Origin: Oculatella sp. LEGE 06141
Lineage (GTDB): Bacteria; Cyanobacteriota; Cyanobacteriia; Elainellales; Elainellaceae
DNA length: 64,000 bases
Direction of reading: 5' to 3'
Assembly (NCBI RefSeq): GCF_015207605.1
Contig: NZ_JADEWO010000032.1
Span: forward strand, 1-64,000
Within the stretch, counting starts at the first letter, position 1; the number at the start of each line of letters is the position of its first letter. Of this stretch, positions 28,501 to 36,150 are shown one piece after another. Both the position numbers and the translations under genes were made by a program. Below the pieces are notes generated by a model. It saw nothing but the letters and a program-made list of their open reading frames with translations. It was not told the DNA's origin and made no database searches.

Positions 28501-29067
28501 GCGATCGTCCGTCATTTAACCGAGCTACATGGGGGAATGGTGCAGGCGGTTAGCTCTGGTGAAGGAGAAGGGGCGACGTTTACGGTCAAACTGCCGCTTA
28601 TGGCTGTGGTTCAAGAGACTCATCAAACGTTAGAACCCAGCCAGACTGCTTACAATAGTGAGATCCCTTCGGTCTGCTCGCCTTCGCTAGACGGGGTGCG
28701 GGTGCTGGTGGTTGACGATGAACTGGACGCGAGGGATTTGGTATCGGCCATTTTGGAAGACTGTGGTGCTAATGTTGCCACCGTAGCCTCGACGCAGGAG
28801 GCGATCGCCATTCTCCACGACTTTTCGCCCCATGTTTTGGTCAGCGATATTGGAATGCCCAATGAAGATGGCTACTCGCTGATTCGCCAAATTCGATCGC
28901 GGCAACCCGATCAGTACAGTAAAATACCAGCCGTGGCTCTTACCGCCTACGCCCGTCAGGAAGACCGTAGGCAAGCTTTGCTGGCCGGGTTCCAAACCCA
29001 TATCCCTAAACCGGTCAACCCAACCGAACTGATTGTTGTCGTTGGCACCCTGGCAGGACGGGACTAG
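25600..29067 (+). CDS. Hybrid sensor histidine kinase (MASE1-PAS-PAS-GAF-HisKA-HATPase-REC)
   Basis: A 1155-residue membrane sensor. Residues about 25-320 form a MASE1-type multi-helix input domain (ISPVWSPAGFNLGILLLIGRLG). Two PAS domains lie near 345-465 and 475-590, and a GAF domain at about 600-770. HisKA carries His787 in LATLSHELRSPLNG. The ATPase domain shows NLLSNAIKFTPQGG, DTGRGI and HGGLGLGLAIV. A receiver domain at about 1037-1150 has Asp1083 in VSDIGMPNEDGY and Lys in HIPKPVNP. All phosphotransfer residues are intact. The signal is unknown, and no response-regulator gene is next to it. It ends 25 bp before the 3' end of the convergent ABC exporter gene. Confidence 0.93.
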   Translation: MIYPNSSASSLSSQPVKVESPPLLRSPKAIIGLVGLAIVYFMLARLTLSVLHSNELISPVWSPAGFNLGILLLIGRLGLPIVGLSSAGFVLSLGLPWSVAVGMTVGITLQALAAATLLRRTRFNVQLSQVRDVGGLVLFGGLFSTPIAPVVGFISLWLGGVYTWNQFPELVGEWWLSDAISVLVVTPVLLSWFMPLPQGKPVDDTIPRLQRVVEIVLWFLLLITLSWLGFICSCYPGSTLYPIEYLPFPLVIWAALRLGQRGTTLSNLMIAAIAAWGATQGSSLSWASGELRSIVFLQAFLGVITVTGLLLAATVSERQQAIDQLQVLADDLDRQVVERSEQLKASEARASQLIESNLIGIVFWDGQGNILEANQAFCTLIGYSCDEVMRGEVNWLEVVPPERRYLDQQWLREMRHAEQHSPLETEYIRKDGQRVPALVGATFLEGSDNFGFSFVLDLTEYKRTRTALEESEKRFRRLVESNMFGVVFGNFNDGIRYANDYFLQMMHYSKDELLSGKIQWKQLTPSEFQNSDARSAKELKTLGVCTPIEKNYTRDDGSQIPVLIGGALLQEPYDQQQELIAFYLDLSERKRTEEALRLLAEVGTVLTTSLDYKNTLKRIARLAVPGLADYCLIFTVEESNSIRCLAATHVLPECETLLHQLEPLGPAPLEDTNPLIMKVMRSGRSRFIPEVARLPIPELMHTEQLVTAQPELWPTSLMLVPLTARGRTLGVLVLATTESKRHYEPIDLALAEDVARRVGMAMDNARLYRQAQEVNRIKDEFLATLSHELRSPLNGILGWAQLLRRRQFDQATAAQGLETIERNAKAQVQLIDDLLDISRIIRGKLRLNVRPMDLPPVIEAAIEAMRPAADAKGILLQSRLDSTAGPVSGDPDRLQQMLWNLLSNAIKFTPQGGRVEVRLSRTSRYAEIAVIDTGRGINPEFLPYVFERFRQADGSITRSHGGLGLGLAIVRHLTELHGGMVQAVSSGEGEGATFTVKLPLMAVVQETHQTLEPSQTAYNSEIPSVCSPSLDGVRVLVVDDELDARDLVSAILEDCGANVATVASTQEAIAILHDFSPHVLVSDIGMPNEDGYSLIRQIRSRQPDQYSKIPAVALTAYARQEDRRQALLAGFQTHIPKPVNPTELIVVVGTLAGRD

Positions 29068-29091
29068 TCTATATCTACTCAATTGAGCGTT

Positions 29092-31137
29092 TCAAGCGGG
29101 CTTGATCGGCAGCGGAGTAGCCTCTGGTGTTTCAATCCTTTCTTGAATATGTTCTAGAGATTCAAGGCTTTTAAGCAAACTGAGAGCCGAGTAGTAGGCT
29201 TCCTCAGTCAGTTCGTTCCGCTCTTCAGGGTTATCAATGTATCCATCTACAATTAACCGCAGCGATCCCATCATGGCGTTCAACCGAGTGCGAATTTCGT
29301 AGGAGGTCGCTGCAATTTGGTTGCGGGTTGAACCCACAATCGATTGAGTGGTCTCGCTAAACTGCATCTTACACAGTTCGGCATAATATCCGCCCCTATT
29401 CAGGAGTTCATCATGGGACCCCAGTTCTACCACCTTGCCCTGATCTAAAACGGCAATCTGCTCTGCCTTCTGGACGGTTGAGAGCCGATGGGCAATAACA
29501 ACAGTGGTTCGGTTAGCGCTGAGCTTGTCGAGCGCCTCTTGCACCAACCGCTCAGATACGGTGTCCAGGGCACTGGTGGCTTCGTCTAAAATCAAGATTT
29601 CAGGATTTTGTAGGAGCGCGCGGGCGATCGCCAACCGCTGCCGCTGACCACCCGAGAGCAACACGCCTCGATCGCCAATTTGGGTGTGCAGTCCGTTTGG
29701 TAAACGGAGGATAAACTCGTAGGCATTGGCTTTTTTGGCGGCTTCAATAATCTCGTGATCGGTCGCATCCGGACGCGCATAGGCAATGTTGTCGCGGACG
29801 GAGGCATTAAACAGAAAGGTATCCTGGCTCACCACGCCCATTGCTCGCCGCAAGTCTTTAATATCCAGATCGCGTAAGTCTACATCATCAATGGTAATGG
29901 AACCTTCAGTGGGGTCATAAAACCGGGGCAACAGATCGGCCAGCGTAGATTTACCAGCACCCGAAGCCCCTACCAATGCCAGGGTTGTTCCTCGGGGCAC
30001 ATGCAAATCAATATCTTTTAGCACCGGGCTGCAATAGTCGGGGTAAGCAAACGAAACCCGATTAAATCGAATTCCCTGACGCAACTGTTGGAAGGGCACC
30101 GAGCCATTTGCCATGAACGATTTGTTGTCTCGCCGCAGGAAATCGTTAGCCACATCCACGCTGGGCGATAGGCTGGCATATTGGTTTCGCGCTCCGTTCA
30201 GTTGAGCCATCAGCGGCAGGGTGCGGAAGAGCAGGAACAGGTACGCCAGCAAAACCGTTGAGAAAGCCTCAATTTGATCAGCCAATAGCGTTCGTCCCAG
30301 CAGCACAATTAGCAGCAGTGCTACAACTCCAGTGACTTCACTTAAGGGGGCGATCGCAGCAGAATTGGCCTGAGAGTTGTACTCCGCCTGTTCTCGGTCG
30401 CGCATCAGCTTCTTCAGCCGCTCGTATTCAATGTCTTCATTTGCCGTGGAACGAACTAAGCGCATTCCCGCCAAAACATCGAGCAGGGCGATCGAGTAGC
30501 CCCGTGAGACTTCCGAAAGATACTTACCAAATTGACGAGCGCGGGCAATACTAACCTGGTTAACCACTGTCACCACCGCCAGCAAAACAGTGGAGGCGAT
30601 CGTCAACTGCCACGACAACGATATTAATAGACCAATAAAAATAGTGATCGTAATAATGGTGGTGATCGCCTTCACAATCGTCATGATCGCAGTGGCCGCA
30701 CGCACCATCTCGCTGTTAAGCCGATGGATGATATCACCAACTCCAATCTTGGTGTAAAAATCAAGATCGACATCCAGCAGCAGTTGCAGCCCCGTTTCCC
30801 GCAAATCGTTCGATAAGGCTCGCTTGAGAGCGCCCGACACTAACGTGTTAAAATAAGCCGCTAGATTTTTGAGCAGGATCAGCAATACCACTGCCCCCGT
30901 CATCACCAGCAAACGGTAGTTGGGTGGAACCGCATCAAAGGGAGACAAAATCGTTTGAATCACCGAGGGCGCATCATCGGTACCCGATGCCTGGCCTAAA
31001 AAGCCCAGTAGAACGGGGGCAATTAAGGCTGTCCCAATACCGTTGAACAGACCACCAGAGAAGCCCAACAGCACCGTTAGAAAAACCCAGCCAGGATATC
31101 GCCCAGCAAATCTCAACAGTAATTGATAAGAAGACAT
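29092..31137 (-). CDS. ABC exporter (fused permease-ATPase) with HisKA-like C-terminal tail
   Basis: A half-transporter of the exporter type. Six membrane helices occupy about residues 15-310. The ATPase has Walker A (GASGAGKST), signature LSGGQRQRLAIARALLQ and Walker B ILILDEATSALD. The layout is like MsbA/HepA lipid or glycan exporters. Residues about 598-681 form an extra tail. Its YEIRTRLNAMMGSLRLIVDG, followed by an acidic helix, resembles the dimerisation helix of histidine kinases, but Tyr613 stands where the phospho-accepting His would be. It is the last gene of the leftward glycosyltransferase cluster, so a glycan or glycolipid is the likely cargo. That is inference from position. 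Confidence 0.92.
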   Translation of the reverse strand: MSSYQLLLRFAGRYPGWVFLTVLLGFSGGLFNGIGTALIAPVLLGFLGQASGTDDAPSVIQTILSPFDAVPPNYRLLVMTGAVVLLILLKNLAAYFNTLVSGALKRALSNDLRETGLQLLLDVDLDFYTKIGVGDIIHRLNSEMVRAATAIMTIVKAITTIITITIFIGLLISLSWQLTIASTVLLAVVTVVNQVSIARARQFGKYLSEVSRGYSIALLDVLAGMRLVRSTANEDIEYERLKKLMRDREQAEYNSQANSAAIAPLSEVTGVVALLLIVLLGRTLLADQIEAFSTVLLAYLFLLFRTLPLMAQLNGARNQYASLSPSVDVANDFLRRDNKSFMANGSVPFQQLRQGIRFNRVSFAYPDYCSPVLKDIDLHVPRGTTLALVGASGAGKSTLADLLPRFYDPTEGSITIDDVDLRDLDIKDLRRAMGVVSQDTFLFNASVRDNIAYARPDATDHEIIEAAKKANAYEFILRLPNGLHTQIGDRGVLLSGGQRQRLAIARALLQNPEILILDEATSALDTVSERLVQEALDKLSANRTTVVIAHRLSTVQKAEQIAVLDQGKVVELGSHDELLNRGGYYAELCKMQFSETTQSIVGSTRNQIAATSYEIRTRLNAMMGSLRLIVDGYIDNPEERNELTEEAYYSALSLLKSLESLEHIQERIETPEATPLPIKPA

Positions 31138-31352
31138 CTAGGATTTCCTACTAAGACTCACCAAGTACCCAACGACCAGGTGTAGGACGTACAATCGCCT
31201 TACTTGACTTCCTACTAGACAGATCTCTCAACAGATCTCCCAATTGATCGATTGAGCCGCAGGGAAAATGCAAGCTGCTGTAGGGATATCCTCTTAACAT
31301 TGGCAGAGGAGAGAAACGGATAATCGTTTTTTGCCAATTATTATAAACACGA

Positions 31353-32537
31353 TTATAGGTGTGAAATGATTTCTTCAAGAATAGTTGCCATCGTATCGGT
31401 ACTGTAGCATTTAACGCACTTAGCTCTGGCTCGTTGTCCACGGGTGATTGCCTCATCAAAGTGGTTGAAGATCTGTTGAATCTGGTCAGCAATTTGCCCA
31501 GGAGCACCTGGGTCAACCAGGTATCCGGCACCATCCAAGATTTTAGGAATATCCCCCACTCGGGTTGATAGAATCGGCTTTGCCATCGCCATGCCGTCTG
31601 TTAACTTCAGCGGAAACTGAGCGTTTGCAACCAGGGTGTCTCGTTGGGGTACTACGATCACATCCGCCGCCGCCAACACCTCTGGCATCTGTTCAACTGG
31701 GTGTTTCGGCAGCTTGATAATCCACCGTCCCCACTGCCGAATCAACTGGTCATCGTAGTCATCGTAGGGATTGCCGCCCACAATCACTAATCGAAAGTCA
31801 GGCTCGTTCAGTTGATCGAGCGCCATGAGTACATCCTCTAACCCTTTGTGTGGTCGGGGTGCACCGGGAAACATCAGCACACGATAGGCCGATAATCCAT
31901 AGCGATGTTTGCTGGCTGCCCCATCGTAGCGATCGGGATCAAACAAGGCGGTGTCTTTCCCGTTCGGAAGGTAGACGCCTCCAAACCGATCGAGTAGAAA
32001 CTGGGTATCAACCGTCAGGGCATTGGCCTGAGATACTAGCCGTTCCATCCAGGTAATGTACAGCGGATGGTCTGGCTCTCGCAGCACGCCGCTCGGTTTT
32101 AACAGATCTCTGGCAAGCTGCTTTAGAGACGGACGATAGCTCCAATCGTCGCCTCCATGCCAACTGAGTTCCCAGTCATCCATGTCTAAAATCACCGGAC
32201 GACGGGTTTGCAGTTTTTTTAACACGCTCAAACCAAAGCTGGTCGGCTTTGGTTTCACCGCATAGATGATGTCTCCGTCAAGCCGATGCAGCAGTTCGGC
32301 AGCCGATCGCACGAACTGAGGGTAACGCGCCCCCGGCACAGAGGCGATCGCCATTCCGCCGGGAGGAGCCGCATACAAATCGTTGCCCACAAACAGGAAG
32401 CCAACGACTTCAACGTCATACCTCAGCTTTTGCAAAACCTGCCCCAACAAAAAGGCTCGCACCGCACCGCCGCCTGCTAAGTCGCTGACGACAAGAGACA
32501 CTTTCAGTGCTGATTTTGCCCTATGGTTCAGAGTCAT
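31353..32537 (-). CDS. Glycosyltransferase family 4 protein
   Basis: A retaining GT-B glycosyltransferase. The N-terminal half starts KVSLVVSDLAGGGAVRAFLLGQVL. The C-terminal half has RVLMFPGAPRPHKGLEDVLMAL, the nucleotide-sugar binding LAAADVIVVPQRDT, and FPLKLTDGMAMAKPILST with the family's acidic residue region. I start at ATG 32537, which overlaps the stop of the upstream GT2 gene by 17 bp and suggests coupled translation; a longer frame reaches 32585. About 215 bp separate it from the ABC exporter, so transcription may continue through. It has no signal peptide and should work at the cytoplasmic face. Confidence 0.9.
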   Translation of the reverse strand: MTLNHRAKSALKVSLVVSDLAGGGAVRAFLLGQVLQKLRYDVEVVGFLFVGNDLYAAPPGGMAIASVPGARYPQFVRSAAELLHRLDGDIIYAVKPKPTSFGLSVLKKLQTRRPVILDMDDWELSWHGGDDWSYRPSLKQLARDLLKPSGVLREPDHPLYITWMERLVSQANALTVDTQFLLDRFGGVYLPNGKDTALFDPDRYDGAASKHRYGLSAYRVLMFPGAPRPHKGLEDVLMALDQLNEPDFRLVIVGGNPYDDYDDQLIRQWGRWIIKLPKHPVEQMPEVLAAADVIVVPQRDTLVANAQFPLKLTDGMAMAKPILSTRVGDIPKILDGAGYLVDPGAPGQIADQIQQIFNHFDEAITRGQRARAKCVKCYSTDTMATILEEIISHL

Positions 32538-33573
32538 AGTGTTGAGGCCGTTGGACTCTACCACGTAACTGAGATAGCGCTGCAATCAGTTTTTTCGAGC
32601 GGGGTCCCCGGTGCTGTTCGTATAGTAAGAAGTTGGGAGTCAGTTGCCTTAAGCTATAAGCCAGCCGAAGCAGCCACAGGCTAGAAATCGTTAGCTTTCG
32701 ATCCAGTAAATGCAGCGGAAATTGAGTGAGTTGGCTTAACGCCTGAACGCTACGCGTGTCTCGGTCGGCAATGGCTCGATTGATTAAAAAGTGAACGCTG
32801 GTTTGCATGAACGGTAGCAATGGCTTGTGTTGCTGGTACACCAGATTGAAGTACTGGATGTAGGATTCCCGCATCAGCGCATCATTATCAGTCAGGTTGG
32901 CAGAATGTTTGCGATAAAACGCGCCAATCATAGGAACGTAAACAAACGGTGTTTTTCGCAGCAACAGCTCCAAAACAAGCGCTCGATCTTCACAGGCTCT
33001 AAGGTCTTCATTAAACTGAATCCGTTGAAAGATCTGTTTCTTAAACAGCATGGCCTGTTGCAAGAGGGGAAAGGGCGATCGCGCCAACCGATCCGGACAA
33101 ATCAATAACCGTTCAATCAACTGTTGCGCGGTTAAATCACCAACGATGCAGGGTTTTTGGTCAACGAGCTGATGCTGGCGGTTAAAGTAAACCCGTTGAT
33201 AATCTGAATAAACCACAACATCCGCAGATTCAACCGCAGATTCAACCGCACGAGCATGACTCAGTTGCACCTCGATTTTGTCAGGATGAATCCAGTCATC
33301 TGCGTCTAAAAACTGAATCCACTCGCCCTGGGCGTGTTGAATGCCAGCATTGCGAGCGGAGGAAATGCCCCCATTGGGTTTGTAAAAATACTGTACCCGC
33401 GCATCCAGATCGACTAACGTCTGAGCGATGTCAGCCGTATAGTCTGTCGAGCCGTCATCTATAATGATGCATTCAACATTAGTGTAGGTTTGCGCCAGTA
33501 CACTCTTGACCGCCTGTTCAAGATAAGGAGCTTTGTTGAACGCGGTGACAACCACAGAAACCAGAGCAGTCAT
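32521..33573 (-). CDS. Glycosyltransferase family 2 protein
   Basis: An inverting GT-A glycosyltransferase. VSVVVTAFNKAPYLEQAVKS opens the fold, IIDDGSTDYT binds the nucleotide, FLDADDW carries the DxD-type metal site, and ACEDRALVLELLLRK matches the ED motif near the catalytic base. The C-terminal 120 residues vary, as is usual. The donor and acceptor cannot be inferred. A 12-bp in-frame duplication at 33222-33245 produces a repeated ESAV. The gene lies 25 bp after the other GT2 gene and overlaps the GT4 gene. Confidence 0.92.
   Translation of the reverse strand: MTALVSVVVTAFNKAPYLEQAVKSVLAQTYTNVECIIIDDGSTDYTADIAQTLVDLDARVQYFYKPNGGISSARNAGIQHAQGEWIQFLDADDWIHPDKIEVQLSHARAVESAVESADVVVYSDYQRVYFNRQHQLVDQKPCIVGDLTAQQLIERLLICPDRLARSPFPLLQQAMLFKKQIFQRIQFNEDLRACEDRALVLELLLRKTPFVYVPMIGAFYRKHSANLTDNDALMRESYIQYFNLVYQQHKPLLPFMQTSVHFLINRAIADRDTRSVQALSQLTQFPLHLLDRKLTISSLWLLRLAYSLRQLTPNFLLYEQHRGPRSKKLIAALSQLRGRVQRPQHYDSEP
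33222..33245. repeat. In-frame tandem duplication 2 x 12 bp inside a GT2 gene
   Basis: The unit CCGCAGATTCAA occurs twice exactly and a third partial copy starts. It adds four residues and keeps the reading frame. Confidence 0.75.
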
Positions 33574-33598
33574 TCCTCAAACCCAGTAGCAGAATATT

Positions 33599-34669
33599 TT
33601 AAGTTGTTGGCTGCTTGGCGGACGGGTTCAGAGCTACATCTAAATTTGAAGGAATACCGGTCTTGGGAAACGTTAACTCAAGAACCCATTGCTCAAGCAT
33701 CATGCGTAATACACTGGGGCACCAGGGATGCCGACAGGCTCGCAGCAGTTGGTGCGGAAAATGACCCTTCGGTGTAGAAAGCTGTGCTGGAATCTGTCGA
33801 TTACTGATCACCCATTTCCATATTGCCCAAATTGATGGATCTTTTCGATCCAGGTTCCATTTACGTACCGAATGCCTGAAGTTTTTGGCAACGAATGGAT
33901 CGTCCCATTTAAACCGATAAAAGGGCAAATCGTCTGGGGTAAATACTCTGATGTGTCTTGGGTTCAAGAAGGTCACCCTGGAACTTGGTTCCAGGAAGAT
34001 GCTGCCGCCCTGGGCTGCTATTTGAAAACAAAAGTCTGTATGACTGGCGAGGGTATCAAACACTTCGTCTAATATCACATGGTCAAGATAGCTACGGCGC
34101 ACCAACAGGCAGTGAAACTCAACGGAATCCACTGGCATTCGGCGCAGGGTTCGTTCTACATCACAGAAGCGTTTGCCATAGAGCAGTTGCTTTTGCTCGA
34201 ACCAGCGTTTGCCCAATCGCTTTCTCCGAAATTTGGTTTGAATTCCGGCCACATGAACTTCAGTCGTGGGCGATCGCGGCTGCCCCTGTAGCACAACAGG
34301 CGCAACCACTCCAGCGCCTTCGGCTTCGGCACAGTCTACCAGTGCCTTCAACCAACCGGGTTCCACTATTACATCGTTATCTATAAAGACAACATAATCG
34401 CTCCTCGTTACCATCGGCAGAGCCAGGTTGCGAGCTTCGTTCGATCGCAAGTAGCGCTCCTGCCGAATGAGAGTGAAAGCGTGCCGTCTGGCCTGTCTCT
34501 GCAAATAGTGCTGAACGGAGGTTGGCGAATTGCCATCCACATAGATGAGCTGAAACGGGTAGGCAGCATAATCTGCCAAAATGCTCTCAAGAGAAGGCTT
34601 TGTTAAACTGAAGCGCTCTCGCTGGGTGATGATCAGAGTAACACTGGGCAGTGCCACATAGTCTACCAT
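33599..34669 (-). CDS. Glycosyltransferase family 2 protein, first gene of the glycan cluster
   Basis: A GT2-type enzyme of 356 residues. SVTLIITQRERFSLTKPSLESIL opens the domain, LIYVDGNSP replaces the usual VDDGS, and YVVFIDNDVIVEPGWLKALV has the DND metal site. HTDFCFQIAAQGG fits the acceptor region. The C-terminal half is rich in Arg and Trp and has no known domain. It is the promoter-proximal gene of the leftward unit GT2-GT2-GT4-ABC. Yfr1 lies upstream on the opposite strand. Confidence 0.88.
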   Translation of the reverse strand: MVDYVALPSVTLIITQRERFSLTKPSLESILADYAAYPFQLIYVDGNSPTSVQHYLQRQARRHAFTLIRQERYLRSNEARNLALPMVTRSDYVVFIDNDVIVEPGWLKALVDCAEAEGAGVVAPVVLQGQPRSPTTEVHVAGIQTKFRRKRLGKRWFEQKQLLYGKRFCDVERTLRRMPVDSVEFHCLLVRRSYLDHVILDEVFDTLASHTDFCFQIAAQGGSIFLEPSSRVTFLNPRHIRVFTPDDLPFYRFKWDDPFVAKNFRHSVRKWNLDRKDPSIWAIWKWVISNRQIPAQLSTPKGHFPHQLLRACRHPWCPSVLRMMLEQWVLELTFPKTGIPSNLDVALNPSAKQPTT

Positions 34670-34899
34670 TCGACTATTTGTCCGTATCAGTGTTTACTGC
34701 CGATGAGTCTATCAACTCCCCTTTTCGGGTGACCTTCACAAAGCGGCCTATTTTGTCAAGATTGCATAAAATTCAGTGCCGCAGGTCAATTCCGGCGGGT
34801 TTTTAAAGAGACAGTAGAACTAACGAGAAAAGCAGTTCCGTTTGATAAGTTTATTTGAGACAAATGTCTCGAATTAATGGCAAACTGATAACCTTCGCT

Positions 34900-34905
34900 T
34901 ACAAT
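34900..34905 (+). promoter_or_regulatory. -10 element of the yfr1 promoter
   Basis: TACAAT lies about six bases before the expected start of Yfr1. A matching -35 box is weak (TGGCAA about 16 bp upstream). Confidence 0.6.
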
Positions 34906-34910
34906 AAAGG

Positions 34911-34985
34911 AAGCGGAGACGCAAGTTTCCGTTCACTCCTCACACCACACTCCGCCTGGACTACCGTTCAGGCGGTTCCTATTTT
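34911..34985 (+). ncRNA. yfr1: Yfr1 small regulatory RNA
   Basis: Yfr1 is a cyanobacterial small RNA whose hallmark is an unpaired, invariant ACTCCTCACAC between two stem-loops. Here that motif is at 34935-34945. The 5' hairpin is CGGAGAC-GCAA-GTTTCCG (34914-34931, GNRA loop, one G-U). The 3' hairpin is CCGCCTGGA / TTCAGGCGG (34952-34960 and 34967-34975) followed by a T-rich end (TTCCTATTTT). All three parts are in the right order and spacing. In Prochlorococcus the motif pairs with porin mRNAs and represses translation. In several lineages it lies near trxA or guaB, which are not adjacent here. Confidence 0.92.
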
Positions 34986-35275
34986 AAAGCCTCTTAACAC
35001 ACGGTTTGGAACTCAGGAAGCGGGTTACAAAAATGGAAACAGCCCTGTATAAAGAATTACGGTTTTACGATTGTTGGGGTGCCATTTTACCCTGCCAAAG
35101 TCACTTTTACGGCTATCACGTTTTGAGCAGCAAGCAGATACTTAGATTTGCGTTGAATGGCATTTGAAATAAACGTTGATGCTTGCCCTGCCGATTTGAT
35201 TACAATCGTAGCCTCGTTGTTGTCTGTGGGCAAGCCAAGGGGCTGAAATTGGTGTTAGTTTGCTTGCTGGTTCGT

Positions 35276-36076
35276 TTACCCACTGACAATGCCTGACCAT
35301 TGCACTTTCTTCAGCCGATTGCGTCGGTACGAGAAAAAGTGTTCTGGAGATTGATAAGTGCAGTAGGGTGCGATCGCCACCTGATCGGGTTGAATTCCCA
35401 TTTTTTCCAGTTGCAGCACGCTCACCTGGCGCACATCAATCCGGGCGCGTCCCGGTTGCGGATCGGCTAACAACGGTGAATGAGGAAGCTGGTACAGCGC
35501 TTCTAGAATCGATTCGGGCGAGTGAGTTAGGGCAGACGGTACAAGCGTTGCGCCAATTTCAGCCGCAACGGTGGTTGAAACCTGGTAAACATCGCCAGCG
35601 ATCGCCGGCCCCATTGCGATTCGTAAGTTTTGCAGTTGGCTGCCCTGGTCTTGCAGCCGAACGATCGCTTTTGGCACAATTTCTGCGGCAGTACCGCGCC
35701 AGCCTGCATGAATGGCCGCAACCTGGCCGCTCTCAACATCTGCAATTAGCACGGGGGTGCAATCTGCTGAACACACCCAAACGGCCTGGTCGCTGTCGTC
35801 GGTTAATAAGCCGTCAGCATCCGGTAGGGGTGGTGCGGTTTCAAGCTTGCCTGCGGTTTGACTCTGAATTATTTCGACTTCAGAGGGGGTTAGCACCACG
35901 TCACCGTGGACTTGCTTAACCCGATAGACCTGCGCCTCCGCATCTAAAACATTGACCAATTCCTCTGGAGGGCGAGGCGAAAACTGCTGGGTGAAAAAGC
36001 CGTGGGAGTACGGCTCTAACACGCTACAGGTGAGGTAAGAGAGTCCTTGCCAGGTTTGCCAGTGCCAGGTGTGCAT
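35276..36076 (-). CDS. pgeF: Peptidoglycan editing factor PgeF (laccase-domain / YfiH family)
   Basis: A member of the YfiH/PgeF family, which acts on purine nucleosides and, in E. coli, keeps wrong residues out of peptidoglycan. The zinc-site motifs are present: VKQVHGD (His), CSADCTPVLI (Cys) and AAIHAGWRGT (His). The C-terminus has the expected FFSYRRNR. I start at ATG 36076 (MHTWHWQTW), as in homologues; the frame also offers ATG 36112, which would add 12 residues containing a GCGATCGC site. It is divergent from birA with about 75 bp between them. Confidence 0.92.
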   Translation of the reverse strand: MHTWHWQTWQGLSYLTCSVLEPYSHGFFTQQFSPRPPEELVNVLDAEAQVYRVKQVHGDVVLTPSEVEIIQSQTAGKLETAPPLPDADGLLTDDSDQAVWVCSADCTPVLIADVESGQVAAIHAGWRGTAAEIVPKAIVRLQDQGSQLQNLRIAMGPAIAGDVYQVSTTVAAEIGATLVPSALTHSPESILEALYQLPHSPLLADPQPGRARIDVRQVSVLQLEKMGIQPDQVAIAPYCTYQSPEHFFSYRRNRLKKVQWSGIVSG

Positions 36077-36150
36077 TGAGTGTAAGGGGCGATCGCAAGT
36101 AGCCAAACACATCTATGCTAATTTAAGCCACGACCGTTGCGGGGGATGGG

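Larger units (their letters stand above)
34670..35275. other. Intergenic region containing yfr1
   Basis: About 600 bp between the glycosyltransferase cluster and pgeF. The centre holds yfr1. A 65-codon open frame (34855-35052) overlaps it but looks non-coding. The right part (34990-35275) shows nothing recognisable. Confidence 0.6.

Noticed and set aside
31151-31534. 127-codon minus-strand frame after the GT4 gene
   Set aside because: It overlaps the 3' end of the GT4 gene in another frame. The portion outside (31151-31352) has no independent ribosome-binding site or domain.
34855-35052. 65-codon open frame on the plus strand
   Set aside because: It overlaps yfr1 completely, including both hairpins, and has no ribosome-binding site or recognisable protein features.
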